From Bradyrhizobium sp. RP6 (GTDB lineage Bacteria > Pseudomonadota > Alphaproteobacteria > Rhizobiales > Xanthobacteraceae), in the NCBI RefSeq assembly GCF_003837805.1, contig NZ_RQIT01000001.1, positions 248,001 to 312,000 of the forward strand: DNA of 64,000 bases. The letters run 5' to 3'. The number at the start of each line of letters is the position of its first letter. Positions within the stretch are counted from its first letter, which is position 1. The translations under genes and the position numbers were made by a program. Under the pieces are notes generated by a model. The model made no database searches and was not told the DNA's origin. It saw only the letters and a list, made by a program, of their open reading frames with translations. Shown piece by piece: positions 8,532-17,381 of this stretch.

Positions 8532-9485
8532 ATGAAACTCACCGCCGACGCCAAGGGCACCTTCGCAATCGCGCCGACGCCGTTCCACGACGACGGCCGG
8601 ATCGACGAGCGCTCGATCGACCGACTGACTGATTTCTACGAGGAGGTCGGCTGCGACGGCGTCACGGTGCTGGGAATCCTCGGTGAGGCCCCGAAGCTCG
8701 ATGCCACTGAAGCCGAACAGGTGGCGGTGCGCTACGTCAAGCGCGCCAAGAAGATGCAGGTGATCGTCGGCGTCTCCGCGCCCGGCTTTGCCACCATGCG
8801 CTCGCTGGCGAGGGCCTCGATGGATGCGGGTGCGGCCGGCGTGATGATCGCACCGCCGCCGAGCCTGCGCACCGACGACCAGATCATCGGCTATTTCAAG
8901 CAGGCCGCCGAGGCGATCGGCCCGGATGTGCCCTGGGTGCTCCAGGACTATCCGCTCACCTTGCAGGTGGTGTTCACCCCCGCCGTGATCCGCAAGATCG
9001 TCATGGACAATCCGAACTGCATGATGCTCAAGCACGAGGACTGGCCGGGCCTGGAGAAGATCACGACGCTGCGCGGCTTCCAGAAGGACGGCTCGCTGCG
9101 TCCGCTCTCGATCCTCTGCGGCAATGGCGGCACCTTCCTGGACTTCGAGATGGAGCGCGGCGCCGACGGTGCCATGACCGGTTACGCCTTCCCCGAGCTT
9201 CTGATCGACGTCGTGAACCTCTCCAGGGCCGGCAAGCGCGATGCCGCGCATGACCTGTTCGACGCGCATCTGCCGCTGATCCGCTACGAGCAGCAGCCCG
9301 GCGTCGGCCTAACCGTGCGCAAATACGTGCTGCAGAAGCGCGGCGTCATCGCCTCCAGTGCCCAGCGCAAGCCCGGCGCGACCATGACGGCGACGGCGAA
9401 GGCCGAGGTGGATTACCTCCTGTCGCGCGTTGCCCGTTTCGACAAGCGCGCCAATCTCGGCCCGCAATCCAGTGCCGCGGGTTAG
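8532..9485 (+). CDS. dihydrodipicolinate synthase family aldolase/lyase
   Basis: This 317-residue TIM-barrel protein of the DapA/NanA superfamily has the Schiff-base Lys167 (MMLKHEDW), Tyr140 (QDYP) and the substrate-binding loop GILGEAPKL near 48-56, which replaces the usual GTTGE. These residues support an aldolase or dehydratase acting on a 2-oxoacid. The company of acyl-CoA enzymes, rather than lysine genes, argues against DapA itself. I chose ATG 8532 because the family N-terminus begins here; ATG 8505 and ATG 8484 are alternatives that run into the repeat. A Nudix gene follows after 4 bases. Confidence 0.85.
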   Translation: MKLTADAKGTFAIAPTPFHDDGRIDERSIDRLTDFYEEVGCDGVTVLGILGEAPKLDATEAEQVAVRYVKRAKKMQVIVGVSAPGFATMRSLARASMDAGAAGVMIAPPPSLRTDDQIIGYFKQAAEAIGPDVPWVLQDYPLTLQVVFTPAVIRKIVMDNPNCMMLKHEDWPGLEKITTLRGFQKDGSLRPLSILCGNGGTFLDFEMERGADGAMTGYAFPELLIDVVNLSRAGKRDAAHDLFDAHLPLIRYEQQPGVGLTVRKYVLQKRGVIASSAQRKPGATMTATAKAEVDYLLSRVARFDKRANLGPQSSAAG

Positions 9486-9489
9486 TTGA

Positions 9490-10287
9490 ATGGTCGAAGC
9501 ATCAGCATCACGCCCGGCGTCGACGATCCTCCTGCTCCGCGACGGTGCCGCGCAGGAAGTCGAGGTCTTCATGATGGTTCGCCATCATCAGATCGAGTTC
9601 AACTCGGGCGCGCTGGTGTTTCCCGGCGGCAGCGTCGATGCCGGCGACAAGGAGATCGTCGCGCGCTCGCACCTGTATTCGGGCGGCGAGGGCCTCAGCG
9701 AAGCGGACCGCGGATTTCGTATCGCCGCGATCCGCGAGACCTTCGAGGAGAGCGGCATCCTGCTGGCGCGGTCGAAGGCAACAGGGACGCCGGTCGATGC
9801 CAGACGTGCCGGCGAGATCGCAGATAGGCACCGCGTTGCGCTCAACGAGCACAAGATCAGCTTCCTCGAGATTCTGGCCGACAACGGTCTCCAACTCGCG
9901 CTGGACACGCTCGTGCCTTACGCGCACTGGATCACGCCGGAAGGCATGCCGAAGCGCTTCGACACTTGGTTCTTCCTCGCTGCAGCTCCGCCCGATCAAC
10001 TCGGCGCCCATGACGGCCGCGAGTCCACGGATTCGATCTGGGTCTCGCCGCGCGAAGCGGTGGAGGGCGGTGAGAGCGGCCGCTTCAAGTTGCCGTTTCC
10101 GACCACGCGCAATCTGATCCGGCTTGCGAAGCAGCCCAACGTGAGCGCGGCGCTCGAGCACGCCCGCGGCCTGTCCATCGTCACGGTGATGCCGGTCATG
10201 ACCAAGACCGAAACCGGCCGCCAGCTCCGCATCCCCCGCGAAGCCGGCTATGACGGCGAGGTGTTCGAGGTCGGAGCGGTCGGCTAG
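9490..10287 (+). CDS. Nudix hydrolase with split Nudix box
   Basis: This 265-residue Nudix-superfamily protein has a box interrupted by about 25-30 extra residues. The glycine part (FPGGSVDAGD) lies near 43-52 and the catalytic REtxEESGI part near 82-91. This layout is the one found in NUDT19-type CoA or acyl-CoA diphosphatases. It starts 4 bases after the aldolase stop, so it is probably in the same operon. A role in trimming CoA esters would fit the acyl-CoA neighbours, but is inference. Confidence 0.85.
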   Translation: MVEASASRPASTILLLRDGAAQEVEVFMMVRHHQIEFNSGALVFPGGSVDAGDKEIVARSHLYSGGEGLSEADRGFRIAAIRETFEESGILLARSKATGTPVDARRAGEIADRHRVALNEHKISFLEILADNGLQLALDTLVPYAHWITPEGMPKRFDTWFFLAAAPPDQLGAHDGRESTDSIWVSPREAVEGGESGRFKLPFPTTRNLIRLAKQPNVSAALEHARGLSIVTVMPVMTKTETGRQLRIPREAGYDGEVFEVGAVG

Positions 10288-10356
10288 TACACTTCGATAC
10301 GCAACGAAGTATGGCGAGCCCGAACGGGTTAGGTTCCGTCCACCGAGAAGGACGGA

Positions 10357-11280
10357 ATGCGCGCCATGGACAACCGTCAGAACACCAACATCGCCGTCGA
10401 GCTGACACTGCTGGTCTTGCTCGCAACGCTCTGGGGCGGCTCCTACACTTTCATCAAGCTCGGCGTCGCCACCATCCCGCCGATCACGCTGATCGCGGCG
10501 CGCACCGCGATCGCCGGGCTGCTGTTGCTGGCGGTCATGTGGACACGTGGGATCAAGATGCCGAGGGATGGGGCGAGCTGGCAGCGCTTCGCGTTCCAGG
10601 CCGTGCTCAACAGCGTCATCCCCTGGACGCTGATCGCCTGGGGCGAGCGTCACGTCGATGCCGCGCTCGCGACCATCCTCAACTCGGCCGGACCGATCTT
10701 CACCTTCCTGCTCACGGCGATCGTCAGCCGCCACGAGGCGACGACGCCCCGGAAGCTGTTCGGGGTCCTGGCGGGAATAGCCGGCATCCTGCTGATCGTG
10801 GGGGCCGATGCCTTTCATGGCATCGGCAGCGGCCCCCTCGCCGAGGCCGCCATCGTTGCCGCCACCCTCTGCTACGCCTGTGCCGCGATTTTCGGCCGCA
10901 GCTTCAAGGACCTCGATCCCATGGCGCCGGCGGCCGGCTCGCTGCTGGCGGGTGCCGCGGTCCTGATCCCGGCTTCGCTGGTGCTCGAGCAGCCCTGGAC
11001 GCTGTCGCCTTCGCTGAGCTCCGTGCTCGCGCTGTCGGCGCTCGCGACGTTCTCGACCGCGGCAGCGTTCGCGATCTATTTCCGCCTGATCCAGGCCCTT
11101 GGCTCGGTTGGCACTACCGCGCAGGCTTATCTGCGTGTGCCGATCGGGGTTGCCATCGGCGTTGCCTTCCTCGGCGAGACCCTGAGCCGGACCGCCTGGA
11201 TCGGCCTTGCCTGCGTCGTCCTCGGCGTCGCCGCCATGACCATCCCGGCCCGCAGGTCAGCCAGCGTCAAACTGTCGTAG
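10357..11280 (+). CDS. EamA/DMT family transporter
   Basis: This 307-residue inner-membrane protein has about ten hydrophobic segments arranged as two EamA repeats (first repeat about 13-150, second 160-300), with the typical LWGGSYTFIK start and a GAxxxF-like motif in each half. Members export metabolites or amino acids; the substrate is not predictable. GAAGGA upstream could serve ATG 10357 or ATG 10366. Confidence 0.88.
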   Translation: MRAMDNRQNTNIAVELTLLVLLATLWGGSYTFIKLGVATIPPITLIAARTAIAGLLLLAVMWTRGIKMPRDGASWQRFAFQAVLNSVIPWTLIAWGERHVDAALATILNSAGPIFTFLLTAIVSRHEATTPRKLFGVLAGIAGILLIVGADAFHGIGSGPLAEAAIVAATLCYACAAIFGRSFKDLDPMAPAAGSLLAGAAVLIPASLVLEQPWTLSPSLSSVLALSALATFSTAAAFAIYFRLIQALGSVGTTAQAYLRVPIGVAIGVAFLGETLSRTAWIGLACVVLGVAAMTIPARRSASVKLS

Positions 11281-11401
11281 GCCGAGGCTGGAGAGGGCGG
11301 CAGGCCCGATATTAGGGATATTCCGTGCCCCGATGCATGTTCCCCCCGGGTGGCAATACGTCGTATATTGGGGTTTCAGCAGCCCCGGTCCTCAACCACC
11401 A

Positions 11402-14089
11402 ATGTCCGCCGAATTGACGCCGTCCCCTGAGAAAAGGCGAACATTTTCGCTCTCCATCGGCCAGCTCACCTTCGGCAGCTTTCTGTTGATGCTGGCGGTG
11501 ATCATCGTCACCTCGACCGCGAGCGTGATCGCGATCCGGCACATCGACACGACCTTCGCCGAGCTGCAGCGGCTCCAGAGCGTCGGAGATCTCGCCGAGG
11601 ATATCGACCGCCGCATGAACGAGTTGCGCCTCGCCGCGCGCGATTTCGTCACAGACCCCGGCGCGGGCATCCAGTTCCAGCAGGTGGGCGAGGCGGCCTC
11701 GACCCTGAGCGACATCCTGAAGAAGACCCGCATCGAGCTCGCGCCCGAGCAGCAGGACATGATCGACGGGGTCACCGAGCGGCTTGCGACCTATCGCAAC
11801 GGTCTGGAGCGGATCTCGACCCTGATCGACCGCCGCGCCCAACTGCTTGCCGGCCTGCCGCCGCTGCGCGAGCGGTTCGATGCTGCCGTCGCAGGCACCG
11901 CGGACCGCGAGCTGGCATCCCATCTGTCCGAGGCGCAGAGCCGGATCTCGGTCGGGCTGCTCGCGCGCAACCCGTCCGCCGCCGAGCAGGCTGCGCAGGG
12001 GATGCGGGCGCTTGACATTGGCGATGCCAGGCTGAAGTCGGCGGTGAACGATTATGCCGAGGCCATTATGGCCGTCGCCGTCCGCGAACGGCAGATCGCC
12101 GACATCGACCGCGAGGTGCTGGGCACCGAGGGCCGATTGATCGGCCGCGTCACCGAATTGCTGCGCGAGGTCAGCGCAAGGCGCGGCCATGTGCTGTCAC
12201 GCGACTTTGCCCGTACGCTGACCGAAGCGCGGTGGCAGAGCATCGTGCTCGGTACGATCGGCGTGCTGATCGGCATCGGCGCTGCGTTGTTCGTCGTGCG
12301 CCGGACGGTGCGTCCGCTCGCCCAGATCGCGCGATCCATTCGCGCGCTTGCGGCCGGCCGGAAAGACACGTCGATTCCGTCCGCCGACCTCGACAACGAG
12401 ATCGGCGACATCGCGCGGGCGGCCGAAGTGTTCCGCCGCGCGCTGGAGGAGGCCGACAGGGCGCGCGAGGCGGCGGTGCGCGCGCTCACCGAGCAGCGTC
12501 TCGCCGAAGAGAGCTACCGCAAGCTGTTCGAGGGTTCGGTCGACGGCATCTATGTGACGACGCCGGCCGGTGACCTCCTCAACGCCAATCCGGCGCTGGC
12601 GCGGATGATGGGCTATGACAGTCCGCAGCAGCTGATCGACAGCATCAACGACATCGCCCACACGATCTACGTCCATCCAGAGGCGCGTGTCGAATACCAG
12701 CGGTTGATGGCGCGGGACGGCATGGTGCGCGAATTCGAGTACCAGGTGCGCCAGCGCAACGGCAACATCCTCTGGCTCTCCGACAGCGCCACGGGTGTGC
12801 GGGATGAGCAGGGCAACATCGTCCGCTACGAGGGTACCCTGCGCGACATCACCGATCAGAAGCGCGCGGAAGACGCCATCGCCGAGGGCCGGCGCCTGCT
12901 CCAGCAGGTCATCGACACCGTGCCAGCGGTGATCAACGTCAAGGACCGCGATCTGCGCTACGTGCTGATGAACCGCTACATGGCGGGCATATTCGGCATC
13001 GAGCCCGGCGATGCGCTCGGCCGCACCACGGCCGATCTGATGTCGCGCTATGGCGCGGCCAAGTCCGACGAGAGCGACAAGAGGGTGCTCAAGCTCCGCA
13101 AAGGACTCGGCTTCTACGAGGAGGAGTACAAGGACGTGACCGGCAATATGCGGCAATGGCTGGTCAACAAGCTGCCGCTGCTCGATGCCGAGGGCGAGAT
13201 CGAGCGGATCGTGACCGTTGCGCTCGACATCGGCGAGCGTAAGCGCGGCGAGCAGGAGATGCGCAAGGCCAAGGAAGCCGCCGAAACCGCGCTGCGCAAT
13301 CTGCGCGAGACCCAGGCCTCGTTGATCGAGGCGGAGAAGCTCGCCGCGCTCGGACGCCTGGTCGCCGGCGTCGCCCACGAGGTCAACAATCCCGTCGGCA
13401 TCAGCCTCACGGTCGCCTCCGCGCTGGAGCGCAAGACCGCGATGTTCACGGCCGAAGTCGAGCGCGGCGAGCTGCGCCGCTCCACGCTCAACGACTTCCT
13501 CAACACCAGCCGCGATGCGTCCTCGCAGCTCGTCTCCAATCTCAACCGTGCCGCCGAGCTGATTCAGTCGTTCAAGCAGGTCGCCGCGGACCGCAACTAT
13601 TCGGACCAGCGTACTTTCGATCTCGGCGATCTCACCGAGCAGGTGGTGATGAGCCTGCGGCCGGGCCTGCGCAAGCACAACCTGACGCTCAACGTCGAGT
13701 GCCAGCCGGACCTGACCATGAACAGCTATCCCGGCCCGTACGGCCAGGTGCTGACCAACCTCTTCCTCAATTCGGTGGCGCATGCCTTCCCGGACGGCCG
13801 GCCTGGGACCATCGAGATCCAGGTGCGCGAATCCGGCAAGGACAATGTCGAGATCATCTTCTCCGACAATGGCTGCGGCATGTCGCTCGACGTCCGCCGC
13901 CGTGCCTTCGATCCGTTCTTCACGACACGGCGCGACCAGGGCGGCACCGGCCTTGGGCTGCACATCGTCTACAGCATCGTTACGAACCGGCTCGGCGGAC
14001 GGCTCGATCTCGATTCCGAACCTGGCGGCGGCACGCGTATCCAGATCATCCTGCCGCGCGTGGCGCCGCTCGAGCAGGCTGCGGAATAG
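11402..14089 (+). CDS. PAS-domain sensor histidine kinase
   Basis: This membrane sensor kinase has 895 residues from ATG 11402 (the in-frame ATG 11333 would add 23). It has TM1 about 24-44, a helical periplasmic domain about 45-278, TM2 about 279-298, HAMP 299-355, PAS about 373-490, PAS about 497-610, then a phosphoacceptor region with His659 in GVAHEVNNPVG. An HATPase domain follows with DNGCGM and GGTGLGLHI. The linker and dimerisation region is long, as in NtrB-like and DctB-like kinases. No response regulator lies beside it, so its partner is elsewhere. It ends exactly at the stop of the reverse-strand GrlR-like gene. Confidence 0.92.
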   Translation: MSAELTPSPEKRRTFSLSIGQLTFGSFLLMLAVIIVTSTASVIAIRHIDTTFAELQRLQSVGDLAEDIDRRMNELRLAARDFVTDPGAGIQFQQVGEAASTLSDILKKTRIELAPEQQDMIDGVTERLATYRNGLERISTLIDRRAQLLAGLPPLRERFDAAVAGTADRELASHLSEAQSRISVGLLARNPSAAEQAAQGMRALDIGDARLKSAVNDYAEAIMAVAVRERQIADIDREVLGTEGRLIGRVTELLREVSARRGHVLSRDFARTLTEARWQSIVLGTIGVLIGIGAALFVVRRTVRPLAQIARSIRALAAGRKDTSIPSADLDNEIGDIARAAEVFRRALEEADRAREAAVRALTEQRLAEESYRKLFEGSVDGIYVTTPAGDLLNANPALARMMGYDSPQQLIDSINDIAHTIYVHPEARVEYQRLMARDGMVREFEYQVRQRNGNILWLSDSATGVRDEQGNIVRYEGTLRDITDQKRAEDAIAEGRRLLQQVIDTVPAVINVKDRDLRYVLMNRYMAGIFGIEPGDALGRTTADLMSRYGAAKSDESDKRVLKLRKGLGFYEEEYKDVTGNMRQWLVNKLPLLDAEGEIERIVTVALDIGERKRGEQEMRKAKEAAETALRNLRETQASLIEAEKLAALGRLVAGVAHEVNNPVGISLTVASALERKTAMFTAEVERGELRRSTLNDFLNTSRDASSQLVSNLNRAAELIQSFKQVAADRNYSDQRTFDLGDLTEQVVMSLRPGLRKHNLTLNVECQPDLTMNSYPGPYGQVLTNLFLNSVAHAFPDGRPGTIEIQVRESGKDNVEIIFSDNGCGMSLDVRRRAFDPFFTTRRDQGGTGLGLHIVYSIVTNRLGGRLDLDSEPGGGTRIQIILPRVAPLEQAAE

Positions 14090-14443
14090 CTAATCGACGT
14101 CTACGAGCTTGTGCAGGGTGGCGCCGAAAATCAGGCTGGCCTTGCCGACCAGCGCCGTGCCCGTCATCTCCGCGCGCGTGTCCGTGTAGGTACCGCTGAC
14201 GCCGATGCCGACCGGGGCAGGGCCGCCGAACAGCGGATTGTCGTCGCCCCGAGGCGAAGTGTGCCGTTGCACCAGCACTTCGCCTTTGAAGGTGTTGTTG
14301 TTCTTCACCGTGTAGCTGCCGGTGTAATAGAGGTAGGCATCGCCGCCAAGAATCTTGCCGTCGCGGAAAAGAATCACGCCGCTGCCCTTGCCGACTCGAC
14401 CATCGAGCAGGGTCACGTGAATTGAATAGAGGCCGTTCTTCAT
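14090..14443 (-). CDS. GrlR-like regulatory protein
   Basis: This 117-residue protein starts MKNGLYSIHV and has a beta-rich body with GSGVILFRDGKILGGDAY and YTGSYTVKNN, matching the GrlR family. GrlR is a small beta-barrel protein that represses type III secretion genes in attaching-effacing E. coli by binding GrlA. Rhizobial homologues are widespread and of unknown role. The start at MKNGLYS matches the family; ATG 14467 would add eight residues. Its stop abuts the kinase stop with no gap. No secretion genes or GrlA partner are visible nearby. Confidence 0.75.
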   Translation of the reverse strand: MKNGLYSIHVTLLDGRVGKGSGVILFRDGKILGGDAYLYYTGSYTVKNNNTFKGEVLVQRHTSPRGDDNPLFGGPAPVGIGVSGTYTDTRAEMTGTALVGKASLIFGATLHKLVDVD

Positions 14444-14704
14444 AACGTCCCGCAGGCCGGCCGCCATCGCCCAATGGCGTCACCGGTCCGGCTTTTATGC
14501 CAAAGCCGATCCCCTCGCGCAACGCGGCAGTTTGGCGGCAGGTCGCGGGAGGCCTGCAGCGGCGAGCCGTAGTTGTCCCGACTTGCGCGGGACGCTGTCA
14601 TGACGCTCTGATGGTGAAGCGGGCCCGCCGTTATGAATTAGAGTTGGCCCGCGAAATGCATAATCATTGTTGCACTGGCCGCGGGGTGCTGGAGCAAGAC
14701 GAAC

Positions 14705-15202
14705 GTGACCAGCTGGATCGATTCCGGCGGCGATGAGCCGCGTCTGTACCGTGCGCGTCCCGCGAATTATAAAAGCGAGCAACGGCGGATTGGCAGTGCG
14801 ATACGCCGGCGCAACCTGACAAGGCTGGCGTGCGCCTTGGCCTTGATTGCGCTCGCGGCCCCCTTCGGGCACGCGCGCGACCGTGGGCAGTTCGCCAACA
14901 CCAATCCCGAATTGAAGGCCTGGTTCGACAGTCTGCGGAGCGGCAAGGGGCCTTGCTGCTCCGATGCTGATGGTTCGGCGCTCTCGGATTCCGACTGGGA
15001 TAGCAAGGACGGGCACTATCGCGTCCGCGTCCCGCGCTACGGGTACGCGCTCGACGGCCAGCAGCAGGAACTCGTCTGGGTCGACGTCCCCGAGGAGGCC
15101 GTGATTTCGGAGCCGAACCGGGTGGGACGCACCATGGTCTGGCCGATCTACGGCTACATGGGCGTCACTATCCGCTGCTTTATGCCCGGTAGCATGACTT
15201 AG
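14705..15202 (+). CDS. conserved exported protein of unknown function
   Basis: The ORF has 165 codons from a GTG. A hydrophobic, signal-like segment (about residues 41-55, ending in GHARD) is preceded by a long basic stretch, so the true start may be later than the GTG given here. The mature part has CCSDADG followed by a WDSKDGHYRVRVP region, resembling small Cys-containing periplasmic proteins common in Bradyrhizobium. I recognise no catalytic motif. It is flanked by non-coding DNA on both sides. Confidence 0.65.
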   Translation: MTSWIDSGGDEPRLYRARPANYKSEQRRIGSAIRRRNLTRLACALALIALAAPFGHARDRGQFANTNPELKAWFDSLRSGKGPCCSDADGSALSDSDWDSKDGHYRVRVPRYGYALDGQQQELVWVDVPEEAVISEPNRVGRTMVWPIYGYMGVTIRCFMPGSMT

Positions 15203-15259
15203 CCCCACGGGGTGTCACGTCCCCCGGTGGAGGCCTGAGACGGCCCGCGCCGCGTCACG

Positions 15260-15646
15260 TCAGGTATACTTTTTGTCGCGCTCGAGCAGCTCGATGGAGA
15301 TGCCTTCGGGGCCGCGGATGAAGCAGATGCGCACGCCGGGCCGGATGGTCGTCGGCTCGCGCGTGAAGGTGACGCCCTTGGCCTTGATCTCGGCGGCGAC
15401 GGCGTCGAGGTCCTTCACCGTCAGGCCAAAATGGTCGAGACCCTGATGCGGATGCGGGGGCGGCGGGTTGACGGCGCTGTCGCCTTCGAGTGGTGCGATG
15501 AAGATCCTGGCTCCGCCCAGATTCACCTCGATCCGTCCGGGGGCGCGCACGATCTCGCCACCAAGGATGTCGCGCAGCCAGGCCGCCGTGGCCTCTGGGT
15601 CGGGACTGCGGAGATGGACGTGATCCCAAGTGACGGCGATCGGCAT
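15260..15646 (-). CDS. VOC family (glyoxalase-like) protein
   Basis: This 128-residue vicinal-oxygen-chelate protein has one beta-alpha-beta-beta-beta repeat pair. Likely metal ligands are His in TWDHVHL (about 9-11), His in GLDHFGL (about 69) and Glu in ISIELLE near the C-terminus. Its class includes glyoxalase, epimerase and resistance enzymes; the reaction is unknown. ATG 15646 follows GGGAG by 8 nt and is preferred over the upstream ATG 15688. Confidence 0.85.
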   Translation of the reverse strand: MPIAVTWDHVHLRSPDPEATAAWLRDILGGEIVRAPGRIEVNLGGARIFIAPLEGDSAVNPPPPHPHQGLDHFGLTVKDLDAVAAEIKAKGVTFTREPTTIRPGVRICFIRGPEGISIELLERDKKYT

Positions 15647-15828
15647 TTCATATTCTCCCAACGGGGTCTTTCGATGTTGCCGGCGCATGTTAGCGGCCTG
15701 GGCCGGTGGTCGCCACCGCTCTCGCCGACTCGCATCGAGTGCGGGAACCTTAGTTCGTCGCCCGGCTTAAGGTAAGCAGTGGCCGAGTCCATCGTTGATG
15801 GTGCCCGGCCGCGATCGGTGATGGAACC

Positions 15829-16401
15829 ATGGGTGCCAGGCTCGACCGGATCGGATTGGGGCGCTTCGCCGGGAGCGGCGAACGATTGGCCCGGGCCGTA
15901 ACGATCGCGAGCGTCTCGTTTGGCCGCAGCCTTCTGTGGCTGCTGGCCGCAATCATCGTCGGCTGCGGCATTTGGATGCTGCTGCCCCTTTCCAAAAGCA
16001 ATAGTGCCGAGCCGGTGAGGCCGGAGCTGGCGGCTGTTGAGCCGGCTCCTTCGGGCGATGCTTCCGCCGTGGTGTCGTCGGCGTCCGAAGTTCCGGCACC
16101 GGTTTCGGCGGAACTCAGCCGTCTCAGGATTTCATCGCAGACCTGGCGCCGCGGCGGCCTTGGCTCCAAAGCTCTGGTGACGTTCACACTGCGAAACGAC
16201 AACGACTATGCCGTAAAGGATGTCGAGATCGTCTGCGCCTTTACGCGGCGCGATGGCACTCATCTTACCGACCGTAGCCGCGTGCTGGCGGATGCGGTCA
16301 GCATGAAGAGTCGCAAGACCTTTGCGCGTATTCCCGTCGGCTTCGTTAACGTGAATGCCGATCAGGCGAAATGCTCGCTGGTCGCAGCGCGCCGCGCCTG
16401 A
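15829..16401 (+). CDS. membrane-anchored protein with FxLyD-like domain
   Basis: This 190-residue protein has a basic N-terminus, one membrane segment about 35-52, a Ser/Ala/Pro-rich linker 57-95 and a C-terminal beta-sandwich. That part reads as an FxLyD-type domain (FTLRNDNDYAVKDVEIVC, then SRKTFARIPVGFVN). Such domains follow a single anchor and face the periplasm. Function unknown. Confidence 0.7.
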   Translation: MGARLDRIGLGRFAGSGERLARAVTIASVSFGRSLLWLLAAIIVGCGIWMLLPLSKSNSAEPVRPELAAVEPAPSGDASAVVSSASEVPAPVSAELSRLRISSQTWRRGGLGSKALVTFTLRNDNDYAVKDVEIVCAFTRRDGTHLTDRSRVLADAVSMKSRKTFARIPVGFVNVNADQAKCSLVAARRA

Positions 16402-16560
16402 AGGCGGCACGTTCAGGTAGCGGAAAAGTTACTCTCCGCGGACTTGGCGAAAAAGCCATGCATCGCCATTTGAACCGAACGGCTGGGCCAGGAACCAATT
16501 GAGAGATCGCCTGTTGAGGCGGAGAGCCTACGCGGGAATGCGGGGGGCGGAGCGCGGCCA

Positions 16561-17085
16561 ATGCCCATCTTTAGGTATTTCATTTTTGTCGGTGGAGCCT
16601 TGCTGGCACTGCTGTTCGCGGCGGATTTCGTTTTCCCGGCGGCTCCCGTGGCACAAGCCGTCGTGACCGCGGGCAACGATCAGCCTCTGATCCGAATCCG
16701 GTCTGATCGGCACCTGCCCGAGCGTGTCGTGCTCGACACCAGCCAGCCGACAATTGCCGCACCCGCGGTGACGACTGCCGCTGTTGCGGCTCCCCAGCCG
16801 CCGGTGCAGCCGGAGGGCCTATCGCCAGCTTTGGCCGAGATGTCAGCCAAGACGCGGGTGCGCGAGACCTTCGCCCAGTTCACGCCGGAGCCGAAGGCCA
16901 ATACCGTCGCGGCCAAGAAGGCAGAGGCCACTCAATCTCAGATTGCTCAGGCTCAAGCTTCTCCTGCGCCGGCTCCTCAACCCAAGCGCAAGATCGTCAG
17001 GACGCATCCGGCGCCGCAGCCCGGCCGGCCGATGATGCAGGTCGCTCAGCAGCCGCATTTCGGTCTGTTCAACACGACCTGGTGA
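16561..17085 (+). CDS. hypothetical membrane-anchored Pro/Ala-rich protein
   Basis: This 174-residue protein has an N-terminal hydrophobic segment (about 4-24) that could be an anchor or signal. The rest is low-complexity, rich in Pro, Ala and Gln, with a basic PKRKIVRTHPAP stretch and the C-terminus FGLFNTTW. It looks disordered. It is followed at once by a good terminator, which supports it as a transcribed gene. I do not recognise a family. Confidence 0.6.
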   Translation: MPIFRYFIFVGGALLALLFAADFVFPAAPVAQAVVTAGNDQPLIRIRSDRHLPERVVLDTSQPTIAAPAVTTAAVAAPQPPVQPEGLSPALAEMSAKTRVRETFAQFTPEPKANTVAAKKAEATQSQIAQAQASPAPAPQPKRKIVRTHPAPQPGRPMMQVAQQPHFGLFNTTW

Positions 17086-17097
17086 CAGCGCCTTCGA

Positions 17098-17128
17098 CCC
17101 GCCTCGATCGAGGCGGGAAGGGCTTTTT
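17098..17128 (+). terminator. Rho-independent terminator
   Basis: CCCGCCTCGATCGAGGCGGG is a perfect hairpin at 17098-17117, followed by AAGGGCTTTTTAT. It lies 13 bp after the stop at 17085 and separates that gene from tRNA-Arg. Confidence 0.85.
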
Positions 17129-17235
17129 ATTGGCCGGGCTCTCTGCTAATTCGAACCAATCCGAACGCCGTCCGGTGTGCTGGCTTGTCACCGGCGCGGT
17201 CTGGCGAATATCGGTGGCCCGGTGCCCGGGCCAGG

Positions 17236-17312
17236 GCGCTCGTAGCTCAGCTGGATAGAGCATCGGATTTCGATTCCGAGGGTCGGAGGTTCGAATCCTT
17301 CCGAGCGCGCCA
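17236..17312 (+). tRNA. tRNA-Arg (anticodon TCG)
   Basis: This 77-nt cloverleaf includes the encoded CCA. The acceptor stem pairs GCGCTCG with CGAGCGC. The D arm is TAGCTCAGCTGGATAGAGC, the anticodon stem-loop is TCGGA-TTTCGAT-TCCGA with anticodon TCG (reads CGA), and the T arm is GGAGG-TTCGAAT-CCTTC. No integrase and no second copy of the 3' end is visible nearby, so nothing suggests use as an attachment site here. Confidence 0.97.
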
Positions 17313-17381
17313 CTTTTAATGTTCTAGATATGTTCCGAAACGGCGCTAGCGCCGATCACGGTCGGGTGCCTGCGGGATCGA

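Noticed and set aside
17236..17312. tRNA-Arg as an integration site
   Set aside because: No integrase gene, no repeated 3' end and no change of gene content on either side within the window.
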